Assembly: GCA_003023405.1 (NCBI GenBank)
Contig: PXST01000050.1
Location: 1,254-40,622, forward strand
Reading direction: 5' to 3'
Source: Halobacteriales archaeon SW_8_68_21
GTDB taxonomy: Archaea > Halobacteriota > Halobacteria > Halobacteriales > Haloferacaceae
DNA: 39,369 bases
Shown here one piece after another: positions 16,821-24,634 of the stretch. The notes under the pieces are model-generated. The model searched no databases. It was not told the origin of the DNA and saw nothing but the letters and a program-made list of their open reading frames with translations. A program made the translations under genes and the position numbers. Numbering within the stretch: position 1 is the stretch's first letter; the number at the start of each line of letters is the position of its first letter.

Positions 16821-16830
16821 TTTTTAACTT
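16821..16830 (+). promoter_or_regulatory. TATA box for the uORF-HalX transcript
   Basis: TTTTTAACTT, preceded by a purine-rich GGGGAGG (BRE-like), centred about 27 bp before the ATG of the 26-codon upstream ORF at 16852. Transcription would start at or very near that ATG, making the uORF leaderless and the regulator gene the second cistron. Confidence 0.6.
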
Positions 16831-16851
16831 AATACGGGTGTAAAACGCCGT

Positions 16852-16932
16852 ATGGAAGCACGAACGGCGGACAGACGCGCCGGCCCGGCATTCGCGAACC
16901 AAGAGTCGCGGACCGGGAGGGTCCTCCCATGA
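16852..16932 (+). CDS. 26-residue upstream ORF overlapping the HalX regulator start (ATGA)
   Basis: ATG 16852 begins MEARTADRRAGP and the frame ends ...TGRVLP with TGA at 16930-16932. That stop overlaps the regulator ATG (16929-16931) in an ATGA junction. The peptide is basic and has no recognisable motif. It is placed exactly at the leaderless position after the TTTTTAACTT box, so ribosomes should load here first. It may be a leader peptide that couples translation to the downstream gene rather than a functional protein. Confidence 0.5.
   Translation: MEARTADRRAGPAFANQESRTGRVLP
16915..16928 (+). promoter_or_regulatory. Shine-Dalgarno of the HalX gene inside a short hairpin
   Basis: GGGAGG (16915-16920) faces CCTCCC (16923-16928) with two bases between; five pairs with a four-base loop form easily. 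The GGAGG is correctly spaced (8 nt) for the ATG at 16929. A ribosome finishing the uORF would melt this stem, so coupling is a reasonable inference. Confidence 0.5.
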
Positions 16933-17486
16933 CGGAGGCTCCGGAGGCGACCGTCCTCGCAGTCGATGACGAGCCGGACCTCGCGGAACTGTACCGGGTG
17001 TACCTCGACCCGGCCTACGACGTCCGGACCGCGACCGGCGGCGAGGAGGCGCTCGACGCGATGGACGACGCGGTCGACATCGTCCTCCTCGACCGGCGGA
17101 TGCCCGACATGTCGGGCCACGAGGTGTTATCGGCGATCCGGGGCGAGGGGTACGACGCCCGCGTGGCGATGCTGACAGCCGTCGAGCCGGACGTCGACAT
17201 CGTCGAGATGCCGTTCGACGACTACAAGACGAAGCCGGTCACCAAAGAGGGCCTCCTCACGCTCGTCGAGGTCCTCCTCAACCGGGCCGCCTTCGACGAG
17301 CAGAGCCAGAAGTTCTTCGCGCTCGCCTCGAAGAAGGCGGCGCTGGAGGCCGCCGGTACGACCAATTCGGAGGAGTACGAGGAGTTCATCGAGCGGATGG
17401 AGTCCGTCCGCCTCGAGGTCGACGACACGCTCGATCGCCTCTCCGCGCGGGACGCGTTCGTCGAGGTCCCCGGCGAAGTGCCGTAG
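16929..17486 (+). CDS. HalX-domain response regulator
   Basis: A 185-residue cytoplasmic protein. Receiver domain about 7-115: acidic pocket VDDEPD, phospho-acceptor Asp55 in IVLLDRRMPDMSG, Thr in AMLTAVEPD, and the conserved Lys-Pro in YKTKPVTKEG. The C-terminal about 115-178 is the HalX helical domain with LNRAAFDEQSQKFFALASKKAALEA. HalX receivers are haloarchaeal output modules with no DNA-binding domain; the partner kinase is not in this window. It appears to be the second cistron after a 26-codon uORF and has a strong but hairpin-masked ribosome-binding site. Confidence 0.92.
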   Translation: MTEAPEATVLAVDDEPDLAELYRVYLDPAYDVRTATGGEEALDAMDDAVDIVLLDRRMPDMSGHEVLSAIRGEGYDARVAMLTAVEPDVDIVEMPFDDYKTKPVTKEGLLTLVEVLLNRAAFDEQSQKFFALASKKAALEAAGTTNSEEYEEFIERMESVRLEVDDTLDRLSARDAFVEVPGEVP

Positions 17487-17505
17487 CGCGGGCGGCGTCC
17501 GCCCG

Positions 17506-17684
17506 CCGATCGCTCGATCCGAAGTCGCCGTCTTCTCCCGAATCTCCGCCGTCCTCGTCCCACTCCACTTCGAATTCGACGCTCAGTTCTCCGGGCCCGT
17601 CGGGGGGTCCCTCGCGCTCCGCTTTCACCTCGAACGTCGGACGGGCGGGAGGTTCGAGCGTCGTGGACTCGTCGCCGCGGGCGA
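17506..17684 (-). pseudogene. amphi-Trp domain protein gene fragment (left half of foldback)
   Basis: The minus-strand frame reads RGDESTTLEPPARPTFEVKA then GELSVEFEVEWDEDGG, the core and C-terminal strands of an amphi-Trp domain protein. The N-terminal helix of the family is missing: upstream the frame enters an inverted copy of the same sequence. Downstream it has no proper stop and runs into antisense of the HalX gene. A second piece of the same gene lies head-to-head at 17685-17757. The family's function is unknown. Confidence 0.6.
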
Positions 17685-17762
17685 CGACATCACGCTCGCC
17701 CGCGGCGACGGGTCCACGACGCTCGAACCTCCCGCCGGTCCAACGTGCGAGGTGAAACGGAC
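17618..17762. repeat. Long inverted repeat (about 66-bp arms, 11-nt spacer)
   Basis: Arms 17618-17684 and 17696-17762 are inverted copies with about five mismatches and one gap by eye; the inner 41 bp next to the spacer have a single mismatch. The 11-nt spacer is CGACATCACGC. Both arms encode the same amphi-Trp segment (STTLEPPA...P), so this is a foldback of coding sequence, not a terminator. Confidence 0.85.
17685..17757 (+). pseudogene. amphi-Trp domain gene fragment (right half of foldback)
   Basis: The plus strand reads GDDITLARGDGSTTLEPPAG then PTCEVKR before leaving the family pattern. It is the same protein segment as the left fragment, with two to three substitutions, in opposite orientation. 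No start codon context and no C-terminal strands are present. Confidence 0.5.
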
Positions 17763-17793
17763 CATTTTTTCGCATCCGCCCTACTCGGACGGT

Positions 17794-17936
17794 GTGTCCG
17801 TCCCCGACCCACTCCGCACGGCCGTCGCCGTCGCCGTCTACTGAGCGGCGATCGCCCTCGGCGGAAGCGTGCTCCTCCTGCCCCGACGAACCCGCTCGTC
17901 GCGATCCCGGTCCTCGGCGGCGGCGCGCGCACTGAC
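17794..17936 (+). pseudogene. Remnant of a small membrane protein gene with in-frame stop and frameshift
   Basis: From a GTG at 17794 the frame reads VSVPDPLRTAVAVAVY, then TGA at 17842, then AAIALGGSVLLL. After a change of frame it reads TNPLVAIPVLGGGA. Together this looks like one or two membrane helices of a small haloarchaeal protein that is now broken. I do not recognise a family. It lies between the foldback and a duplicated aminopeptidase tail. Confidence 0.3.
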
Positions 17937-17970
17937 CGTCTCAGAACCCGTCCTCGAAGACGAACGTCCC
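17932..17970 (-). repeat. Duplicated 3' tail of the M29 aminopeptidase gene
   Basis: About 39 bp nearly identical to 18063-18102, the true 3' end of the aminopeptidase gene, in the same orientation 131 bp away. On the minus strand it again encodes GTFVFEDGF followed by TGA. The rest of the gene is not duplicated. Confidence 0.8.
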
Positions 17971-17979
17971 AGTTACACC

Positions 17980-18014
17980 TTTTTCCCGGCCTCGCTCCGC
18001 TCGGCCGGCAAAAA
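17980..18014 (-). terminator. Hairpin with T-runs downstream of the aminopeptidase gene
   Basis: TTTTTCCCGGCC (17980-17991) pairs with GGCCGGCAAAAA (18003-18014) with one mismatch. On the minus strand, read from the aminopeptidase stop, T6 and T5 runs precede the stem and it is flanked by A/T. Archaeal termination needs mainly the T-runs, so this is a plausible end for that transcript. Confidence 0.5.
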
Positions 18015-18072
18015 TCTGTACCAAAAAACCGCACCTCCGAGGACGGCTATCGCTCCGAACCGCTGACCGCCC

Positions 18073-19152
18073 TCAGAACCCGTCCTCGAAGACGAACGTT
18101 CCGTTCCGCTGGACGACCTCGCCGTTGACCTCGATGACGGAGTCCTCGCTCATGTCGACGATCATGTCGACGTGTTCGGCGGACTCGTTGACCGCGTTCC
18201 CCTCGCCAACCGTCTCGGGGTACGCGGAGCCGACCGCCATGTGAACGGTGTCGCCCATCTTCTCGTCGAACAGCATGTTGTAGGTGAACCGGTCGATCTG
18301 GCGGTTCATCCCGATGCCGAGCTCGCCGAGGTGGCGCGAGCCCTCGTCGGTGTCGAGGATGCCGGCGAGCAGGTCCTCGTTTCGATCGGCGGAGTACGAG
18401 ACGACCTCGCCGTCCGCAAAGCGCAGGCGGACCCCGTCGATCTCGCGACCGTAGCGGTACAGCGGGAGATCGAAGTGGACCTCGCCGTCGACGCCGTCGC
18501 GCACCGGCGCGGTGAACACCTCGCCGCCGGGCAGGTTCGCCTCGCCGTAGTCGTTGAGCGTGGAGTTGCCCGACACGTCCAGCGTGAGGTCGGTCTCGTC
18601 GCCGGAGGCGATCCGGACCTCGTCGGCGTCGTCGAGTATTTCGACCATGTTCGACTGGAACTCGCGCTGTGCGTCCCAGTCGAGCGAGACGGCGTCCCAG
18701 ACGAAGTTCTCGTACGCCTCGGTGCTCATCCCGGCGAGCTGCGCGTGGCTCGCGGTCGGGTACTGCGTGAGACACCACGTCTTCGACAGGCGGGTCCGCT
18801 TGACATCCTCCATCGCGCGGTTGTACGCGGCGTTCGTCTCGGGGTCGATGTCGGCGTCCTCGGTGGCGTTCGCGCCGCCACGCGCGATGACGAAGACATC
18901 CGCCTCCTCGTAGAGGGCGCGTCGGTGGCTCGGCTCCGTGAACTCGTCGGCGGAGCGCTTGAATGCGCGCTGAGCGCGCTTCGAGTAGTTGAGGTAGACG
19001 GGGTTCGCCCCGCGGTCGCCACAGACCTCGTGTAGCGCGACCGCGAGGTCCTCGGCCTCCTTGGGCAGCTGGATGACCACGTCGTCGCCCGACTCGATGC
19101 CGGTGGAGTGGTCGGCGATGGTCTCGGCGTGTTCGCGTACGCGTGCGTCCAT
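18073..19152 (-). CDS. Aminopeptidase, M29 (thermophilic metalloprotease) family
   Basis: A 359-residue cytosolic exopeptidase of the AmpS/T type using two metal ions. Ligand and active-site motifs are visible: GGEVFTAP, the Glu in DEGSRHLGELGIG, the Tyr in DRFTYNMLFDEK, the His in DTVHMAVGSAYPE, and HVDMIVD. The N-terminal alpha/beta domain starts MDARVREHAETIADHSTGI. The ATG at 19152 is chosen because the upstream frame is Arg/Ser-rich shadow sequence. Length fits the family. It follows the formamidase gene on the same strand, 85 bp apart; 39 bp of its 3' end is repeated downstream. Confidence 0.9.
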   Translation of the reverse strand: MDARVREHAETIADHSTGIESGDDVVIQLPKEAEDLAVALHEVCGDRGANPVYLNYSKRAQRAFKRSADEFTEPSHRRALYEEADVFVIARGGANATEDADIDPETNAAYNRAMEDVKRTRLSKTWCLTQYPTASHAQLAGMSTEAYENFVWDAVSLDWDAQREFQSNMVEILDDADEVRIASGDETDLTLDVSGNSTLNDYGEANLPGGEVFTAPVRDGVDGEVHFDLPLYRYGREIDGVRLRFADGEVVSYSADRNEDLLAGILDTDEGSRHLGELGIGMNRQIDRFTYNMLFDEKMGDTVHMAVGSAYPETVGEGNAVNESAEHVDMIVDMSEDSVIEVNGEVVQRNGTFVFEDGF

Positions 19153-19237
19153 GCCGTCCAGTTCCGCGGCCGGGGAATTACGGCTTTTCCTTCCGGCGCG
19201 TCGGGTGGGGGAACGCCGCGGACGAGCGCGCGACCGC

Positions 19238-20545
19238 CTACAGCCCGTACCGCTCGCGAGCCGCCTCGTCCAGCCCGGCGTCGGCGAGGACATCCATCGG
19301 CACGAGCATGTCGAGCTGGACGACGCCCGGGAGCCGTCCGATCTGGACGCCACCGGTGAACGTACACCGCGCGCGGATCTCGCCTTCGGTCATGTCGAGC
19401 ACTGTCCCGGCGCGGTCGAAGGCGTTCTGCGTGGCGTCGTTGACGGTCGCGCCCGAGCCGATCACCTGAATCGGCGCGGCGTCGGTGTCGACTTCGACGT
19501 CGTGTTCCGCGCCGAGGTCGTCGCCGGCCTCGATCTCGTCGTCGGTGTACGGCGCGCTGATGAACGGCAGGTCCTCCTCGTTCGGGAGGAGGACGGGGCC
19601 GTCGAGGTCGACGTCCTCGATCACTTCGATGTCCATCGTGACCGTGCCGCTCACGTCGGTGGTGTGTAAGGAGAGTTCGCCGTCACCCTGGTTCGCGTGG
19701 AGGTCCCCGACGTAGATCCCGCCGCCGTCGACCTCGACGGGGCAGATCAGCGTCGCGCCCGCCCGGACCTCGGGCACGTCCATGTGGCCGTCGGTGCGCT
19801 GTTCGAGGTCCGCCTCGGTCTCGACGCCGTAGTCGTGGTCCGCGCTGATCAGGTTCTGTCCGAAGTCGCCCGCGTTGTGCGAGTCGGGCATGGTGACCGG
19901 CGGGGTGGTGCCGATGTTGCCGATGAAGGGGCGTAGCCGGCCGAGCGTACCGGGCATTCCGTCCGGCTCGTACAGCAGGATCGGGTGCTGGCGCGCGTTC
20001 TCGGGAACGTCCATTACCGCCTCGGCGTCGAGGGCCAGTTCGTGAGCGCCCGCTTCGTCGAGCGTGATCCCGACGGCGTTCTCGTGGTCGAACGCGACGG
20101 TGTAGCCGTACTCGAAGCCGAACGAGGAGGCGTTCGCGCCGCACTCCACACAGCGGATCGCGTCCTCGCCGGTGCCCTCGACGACGGAGTCGGGCCACGT
20201 CGTCCCGCACTCGGGACACCGGTGGTCGACGAACGGGTCGTCGCCGAACGCGCCCTCGCGTTCCGCCATCGACCCCGTGCTGGTCGCCATGCTCGTCACC
20301 TCCACGTCGCGGACGTGGATCGCAACCGCGTCGCCGACCTCGGCTCCCTCGACCCGGATCGGCCGCGTCACCTCGTGACCGCCTCGGAACGAGGGCGTCA
20401 CCATCGGCCCCCAACAGCCTGGCGGCGTGTACGTCTCCACCGTGCCGCCGTCCGCGACCGTGCCGGCCCACTCCTGGTCGGGTCCGACCAGCCCGAGCGT
20501 GTACTGGTCGACGTACAGCTCCTGTTGAACTTCCTGCTGTGACAT
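19238..20545 (-). CDS. Acetamidase/formamidase family amidohydrolase
   Basis: A 435-residue soluble FmdA/AmdA enzyme, which hydrolyses short amides such as formamide to ammonia and acid. Typical motifs: GPMVTPSFRGGHEVT near the N-terminus, PFIGNIGTTPP, DSHNAGDFGQN, GGGIYVGDLHANQGDGE (the metal/active-site loop) and the conserved AFDRAGTVLDM end. Residues about 108-140 hold an insert with two CxxC pairs (HRCPECG and RCVECG), probably a zinc ribbon. The start MSQQEVQQELYVDQYTLG at 20545 is preferred over 20575: CGATTATGCC lies about 30 bp before it, and 20575 would put the start inside the TATA box. Confidence 0.92.
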   Translation of the reverse strand: MSQQEVQQELYVDQYTLGLVGPDQEWAGTVADGGTVETYTPPGCWGPMVTPSFRGGHEVTRPIRVEGAEVGDAVAIHVRDVEVTSMATSTGSMAEREGAFGDDPFVDHRCPECGTTWPDSVVEGTGEDAIRCVECGANASSFGFEYGYTVAFDHENAVGITLDEAGAHELALDAEAVMDVPENARQHPILLYEPDGMPGTLGRLRPFIGNIGTTPPVTMPDSHNAGDFGQNLISADHDYGVETEADLEQRTDGHMDVPEVRAGATLICPVEVDGGGIYVGDLHANQGDGELSLHTTDVSGTVTMDIEVIEDVDLDGPVLLPNEEDLPFISAPYTDDEIEAGDDLGAEHDVEVDTDAAPIQVIGSGATVNDATQNAFDRAGTVLDMTEGEIRARCTFTGGVQIGRLPGVVQLDMLVPMDVLADAGLDEAARERYGL

Positions 20546-20668
20546 TCCGTGTACTGGTACGGAGTACCACGGCATAATCGTGGTGTTCGCGGTACCCCGA
20601 CCCGGACCCCGGCGTGTGTCGCGTGGGTGGTTCGGGTCGGATCGACGGCACCGTCGCGAGACCGCGCT

Positions 20669-20755
20669 TCAGGTGGTCTCTTCGAGGGACTGGCGGTCCC
20701 GTTCGAGGTCCGCCAGCACCGATTCGAGCGCCTCTTCGAACTCGTTTTGTGGCAT
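20669..20755 (-). CDS. 28-residue acidic helical microprotein
   Basis: ATG 20755 opens MPQNEFEEALESVLADLERD and continues RQSLEETT before TGA. The sequence is acidic with a heptad-like helix pattern. A good TATA-like GGGTATATTT lies about 26 bp upstream (20777-20786), giving a leaderless gene. I recognise no family. It could be a real small protein or the N-terminal stub of a deleted gene, since other genes here are truncated. Confidence 0.45.
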   Translation of the reverse strand: MPQNEFEEALESVLADLERDRQSLEETT

Positions 20756-20980
20756 GGCCGTTCATTCGTGTCGGTCCAAATATACCCTCTGTGAGTGCCG
20801 GAAGCGACGGCGCGGCCGACCGCGACGGCGAGCGCGAGCCGTGAGCGGTTCGTTCGGCGGTGTCCCGGGACCGGTCGCTCCACGGCCGGGGTCGATCGCG
20901 GACGAGCAGCCGTGGACACGCGAACGGGAGCGGAACTTCGAAACGGGATCGAACTTCCCGATTCCAATCACCACCGGTTA

Positions 20981-21001
20981 TTGAAGATAAATTCTTTTCA
21001 A
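20981..21001. promoter_or_regulatory. 21-bp imperfect palindrome over the nadABC TATA region
   Basis: Ends TTGAA and TTCAA with an AT-rich centre; 8 of 10 symmetric pairs match. It includes GATAAAT, the best TATA candidate for nadA (ATG 21041), implying a leader of about 25 nt. Position suggests an operator for a regulator of NAD synthesis; this is inference. Confidence 0.45.
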
Positions 21002-21040
21002 CACGCAGCTCTAGAGACTCAGTTACGAAGGTAGTCGACG

Positions 21041-22171
21041 ATGCCAGCAATGGAAACTGCGGAGTTCGAGACTGATCTCAGTCTCTTCAAATACGACAAT
21101 CTTGAACAGCTTCCACCTGAATACCGAGAGCTCGCCGAAGCGGAGCGAACGGAGCGCATCGAATCGGCGCTGCGGACGCTCGGTGACGACGTGGTGATCT
21201 TGGGTCACAACTACCAGCGGCGGGAGATCGTCGAACACGCGGACTTCGTCGGCGATTCCTACCAGCTGAGCAAGGAGGCGGCCGCCGCCGACGCCGAGTA
21301 CGTCGTCTTCGGCGGCGTCACGTTCATGGCCGAGTCCGCGGACATCATCACCGATCCCGACCAGAAGGTGGTGCTCCCGAGCATGGAGGCGTCCTGTCCG
21401 ATGGCCGGGATGGCCGAGGCGCTTCAGGTCGACGCGGCGTGGGCGGAACTGACGGCGGAGACCGACGCGGACGTGGTCCCGGTCACATACATGAACAGCT
21501 ACGCCGATCTCAAGGCGTTCTGCGCGGAGCAGGGCGGGCTGGTGTGTACGTCCTCGAACGCCCACGAAGCGTTCGAGTACGCCCTTGACCGGGGGGACAA
21601 GGTGCTTTTCCTCCCCGACAAACACCTCGGAGAGAACACGGCCCACCGGCTGGGGCTCGAAGACGAGATCGCGGAGTGGGACCCGTGGGATCCGGAGTCG
21701 GCCGACGCGAGCAACGTCGTCGAGAACGACGTGATCCTCTGGGACGGTTACTGTCAGGTCCACGAGCGCTTCCGCGAGTCACACGTCGAGTCGGTCCGCA
21801 CGGAGTACGACGATGTCGACGTGGTCGTCCACCCCGAGTGCCGCCGCGAGGTCGTCGAGGCGGCCGACGTGGTCGGTTCCACCGCGACGATCTGCGAGAC
21901 CGTCGCGGACGCCGACCCGGGCGACACGTGGGCGATTGGCACCGAGATCCACCTCGCCAACCACCTCGGGCGCTGGCATCCCGAGGTGAACGTCGTCCCG
22001 CTCTGTGGCGACGCCTGTATGGACTGTAACGCGATGCGCCAGATCGACCCGAACTACCTGACGTGGGTCCTCGAAGAGCTGGTCGCGGGCCGCGAGCGCA
22101 ACGTCGTCGAGGTCGCGCCCGAGGAGAAGGAGCTCGCGCGGGTCGCGCTCGACCGGATGCTGGAGATCTGA
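21041..22171 (+). CDS. nadA: Quinolinate synthase
   Basis: A 376-residue iron-sulfur enzyme that condenses iminoaspartate (from NadB) with dihydroxyacetone phosphate to quinolinate. Motifs: [44 protein letters not shown] (Cys119), [22 protein letters not shown] (Cys238), [10 protein letters not shown], and [12 protein letters not shown] (Cys326/329). Three of these Cys bind the [4Fe-4S] cluster in the family. Start MPAMETAEF at 21041; ATG 21050 is also possible. It is first gene of nadABC, with the nadB ATG 3 nt after its stop. A 21-bp palindrome covers the presumed promoter. Confidence 0.96.
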   Translation: MPAMETAEFETDLSLFKYDNLEQLPPEYRELAEAERTERIESALRTLGDDVVILGHNYQRREIVEHADFVGDSYQLSKEAAAADAEYVVFGGVTFMAESADIITDPDQKVVLPSMEASCPMAGMAEALQVDAAWAELTAETDADVVPVTYMNSYADLKAFCAEQGGLVCTSSNAHEAFEYALDRGDKVLFLPDKHLGENTAHRLGLEDEIAEWDPWDPESADASNVVENDVILWDGYCQVHERFRESHVESVRTEYDDVDVVVHPECRREVVEAADVVGSTATICETVADADPGDTWAIGTEIHLANHLGRWHPEVNVVPLCGDACMDCNAMRQIDPNYLTWVLEELVAGRERNVVEVAPEEKELARVALDRMLEI

Positions 22172-22173
22172 CA

Positions 22174-23693
22174 ATGACCGGACACGAGACCACGGACGTG
22201 CTCGTCGTCGGCTCGGGGCCACGCGCCCGGAGGCGGCGTCCTCGTGGTGGGCGCAGGGCGGGATCGCCGTCGCCCGCGATCACCCGGACCGCTTCAGGCG
22301 GGACGTCCTCGCCGCCTCAGACGACACGGCTGACCCGGACGCCGTCGACGTGCTCGTCGAAAACGCCAACGACGCCGTGCGCGACGTGCTCGTCGAGACG
22401 CTGGGCGTGACCTTCGACGGCGACGCGAACGCGGCCGCCGGAGCGAGTCGCTCGGGAACCGCCGCCGAGTTCGCCGGTCGGGACGACGCGTTCGACTTCG
22501 GCCGCGAGGCGGCCCACACCGAGGACCGCATCCTCCACGTCGGCGCGGAGACGGGCAAACACGTCCACGTACCGCTTTTGAATCACCTCAACGACCGCGC
22601 GGACGTGGAGCTGCGGACCGACACCGCTGCGCTGGAGCTGATCGGGCATGAAGGCCGGATCCACGGCGCAGTCGTGGAGTCTGACGGCGACCGCGCCCCC
22701 GTCTACGCCGGCGCGACCGTGCTGGCGACCGGCGGGATCGGCGACCTCTTCGCCCGCTCCACGAACCCGGCAGGCGCGACCGGCGACGGCGTCGCCATGG
22801 CCGCGCTCGCCGGCGCGACGGTGACCGACGCGGAGTACGTCCAGTTCCACCCGACCGCGTACGCCGCGGACCCGGACGAGGACGGCTTCCTCGTCAGCGA
22901 GGCCGTCAGGGGAGAGGGGGCCGTCCTCCGGAACGGCGACGGGGAGCGATTCATGCCGGACTACCACCCGGACGCGGAGTTAGCGCCCCGGGACGTTGTC
23001 GCCCGTGCGGTCGATCAGGAGCGCGAGGCGACGGGATCGGTGGTCCTCGACGTGGGACCGCTGAACTTCGCCGACGAGTTCCCCGGACTCGCCGAGAAGT
23101 GCGAAGACAGGGGCGTCGACTGGACCCGCGGGATCCCGGTCGCGCCGGCCGAGCACTTCCTCTGTGGCGGCGTCGACGTCGACGACCGCGGGCGGACGAG
23201 CCTCGACCGGCTCTACGCGGTCGGCGAGTGCGCGCGCACCGGCGTCCACGGAGCGAACCGGCTCGCGTCCACGAGCCTGCTCGAAGGGCTGGTCTGGGGG
23301 GTACGCGCCGGCGCGGACGCGGCCGATGCGACCGCGGTCGACGCCGACCCCGAGGCCGTCGAGACGCCGGACCTGCTCGACCGCGACCCGGCGCTCCCGG
23401 ACGACTTCGCCCGCCAGAAGTTCCGTCGCCTGCGCCGCGTGATGGACGAGTGCGCCGGGATCGAGCGCGACGCCGACGACCTGAACCGGGCACTTGGCGT
23501 CCTGCGCCGGCTCAAGGGCGAAGTCGACGCCTACGTTCGAACCCGGACCTCGCGCTCGCTGTACGAGCTGCGCAACGCGTGCGTGACGGCCCTGCTGGTG
23601 ACCCGGCAGGCGCTGGCGAACGAGGAGAGCGTCGGGACGCACTACCGAACCGACGAGGCCGGGCCGGCCGACCCCGGGCCGGCCGACGACTGA
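22174..23693 (+). pseudogene. nadB: L-aspartate oxidase, broken in the FAD-binding glycine motif
   Basis: ATG 22174 starts MTGHETTDVLVVGSG, the first half of the FAD-binding GxGxxG motif, and then falls out of frame. From about 22220 another frame runs unbroken to 23693. It begins ATRPEAASSWWAQGGIAVAR and includes VLATGGIGDLFARSTNPAGAT, YVQFHPTAYA, VDWTRGIPVAPAEHFLCGG, HGANRLASTSLLEGLVWG and the helical C-terminal domain. About 20 residues (rest of the Rossmann motif and second strand) are missing at the break. NadB oxidises aspartate to iminoaspartate for NadA. As written FAD could not bind. The end overlaps nadC (TGATG). Confidence 0.88.
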
Positions 23694-24517
23694 TGCTCAC
23701 GGACGGCGACGTCGAGCGGTGGCTCCGGGAGGACGTGGGCCACCACGACGTGACCAATCAGGTGCCCGGCGAGACCGCCGGCCGACTCGTCGCCAAGGAG
23801 CGCGGCGTCGCCGCGGGCGTCGACGCCGCGAGCGCCGTCTTCGACTACCTCGACGCGACCGTGACCGAGCGCGTCGCCGACGGGACCCGCGTCGAGCCCG
23901 GTGACGTGATGCTGCGAGTGGAGGGACCGGCGCGGGCGGTCCTGCGCGGCGAACGCGTCGCGACGAACGTCGCCGGTCACGCGTCCGGCGTCGCGACGAA
24001 GACCGCCGCCGCCGTGTCGGCCGCGCGCGAGGTCGACGACGACGTACGGATCGCGGCGACACGGAAGACCACGCCCGGCCTGCGCGGGGTCGAGAAGCGG
24101 GCCGTCGCGGCCGCCGGCGGCGACACCCACCGGCTCGACCTCTCGCACATGGTGATGGTGAAGGACAATCACGTCGCCGAGCTGGGGCTGGTGGGTGCGA
24201 TCGAGCGATTCCGGGAGCGGGCCTCCTTCGCAACCGCCCTCGACGTTGAGGTCGAGGCACCGGGCGACGCCGCTCGCGCCGCGGCGGCCGGCGCTGACGT
24301 GGTCCTCTTGGACAACATGACGCCCGCGGAGACGGCGGCCGCGGCAGAGCGCGTGGCGGCCAGCAACGCGGACGCGCTGACCGAGGCGTCCGGCGGGATC
24401 ACCGTCGAGACCGTCCCAGAGTACGCCGCAACCGGGGTCGACGTGATCTCGATGGGCGGTCTCACCCACTCCGCGCCGACGCTCGACCTCTCCTTCCGAA
24501 CCGGGAGAGACGGATAG
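23693..24517 (+). CDS. nadC: Nicotinate-nucleotide pyrophosphorylase (carboxylating)
   Basis: A 274-residue phosphoribosyltransferase that turns quinolinate and PRPP into nicotinate mononucleotide with loss of CO2, the third step of this operon's pathway. Motifs: WLREDVGHHDVTNQ, GERVATNVAGHASGVAT, AATRKTTPGLRGVEKRAV, HRLDLSHMVMVKDNH, DVEVEAPGDA, VLLDNMTPAE, EASGGITVETVPEYAATGVD and MGGLTHSAPTLDLS. ATG 23693 overlaps the nadB stop in TGATG, so translation is probably coupled. Intact, unlike nadB. Confidence 0.96.
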   Translation: MLTDGDVERWLREDVGHHDVTNQVPGETAGRLVAKERGVAAGVDAASAVFDYLDATVTERVADGTRVEPGDVMLRVEGPARAVLRGERVATNVAGHASGVATKTAAAVSAAREVDDDVRIAATRKTTPGLRGVEKRAVAAAGGDTHRLDLSHMVMVKDNHVAELGLVGAIERFRERASFATALDVEVEAPGDAARAAAAGADVVLLDNMTPAETAAAAERVAASNADALTEASGGITVETVPEYAATGVDVISMGGLTHSAPTLDLSFRTGRDG

Positions 24518-24634
24518 CGTCGAGCGACGGGGAGCGACCCGTCTCGCCTCGTGTGCGGCGCGACCGCCGACCCCCCTCGCGGCGCGGACTCCGACACGGT
24601 CCGATTTTTATACCCCCGCCAGTACGTCCCACGT

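Noticed and set aside
17842..17844. In-frame TGA as a recoded Trp, selenocysteine or pyrrolysine codon in the small membrane frame
   Set aside because: The same short frame is also frameshifted soon after, and haloarchaea do not reassign TGA; decay or sequence error is simpler.
23656..23692. Tandem GC repeat at the 3' end of nadB (CGGGCCGGCCGAC twice)
   Set aside because: It encodes a GPADPGPADD tail and is in frame; such short acidic repeats are common in halophilic protein tails.
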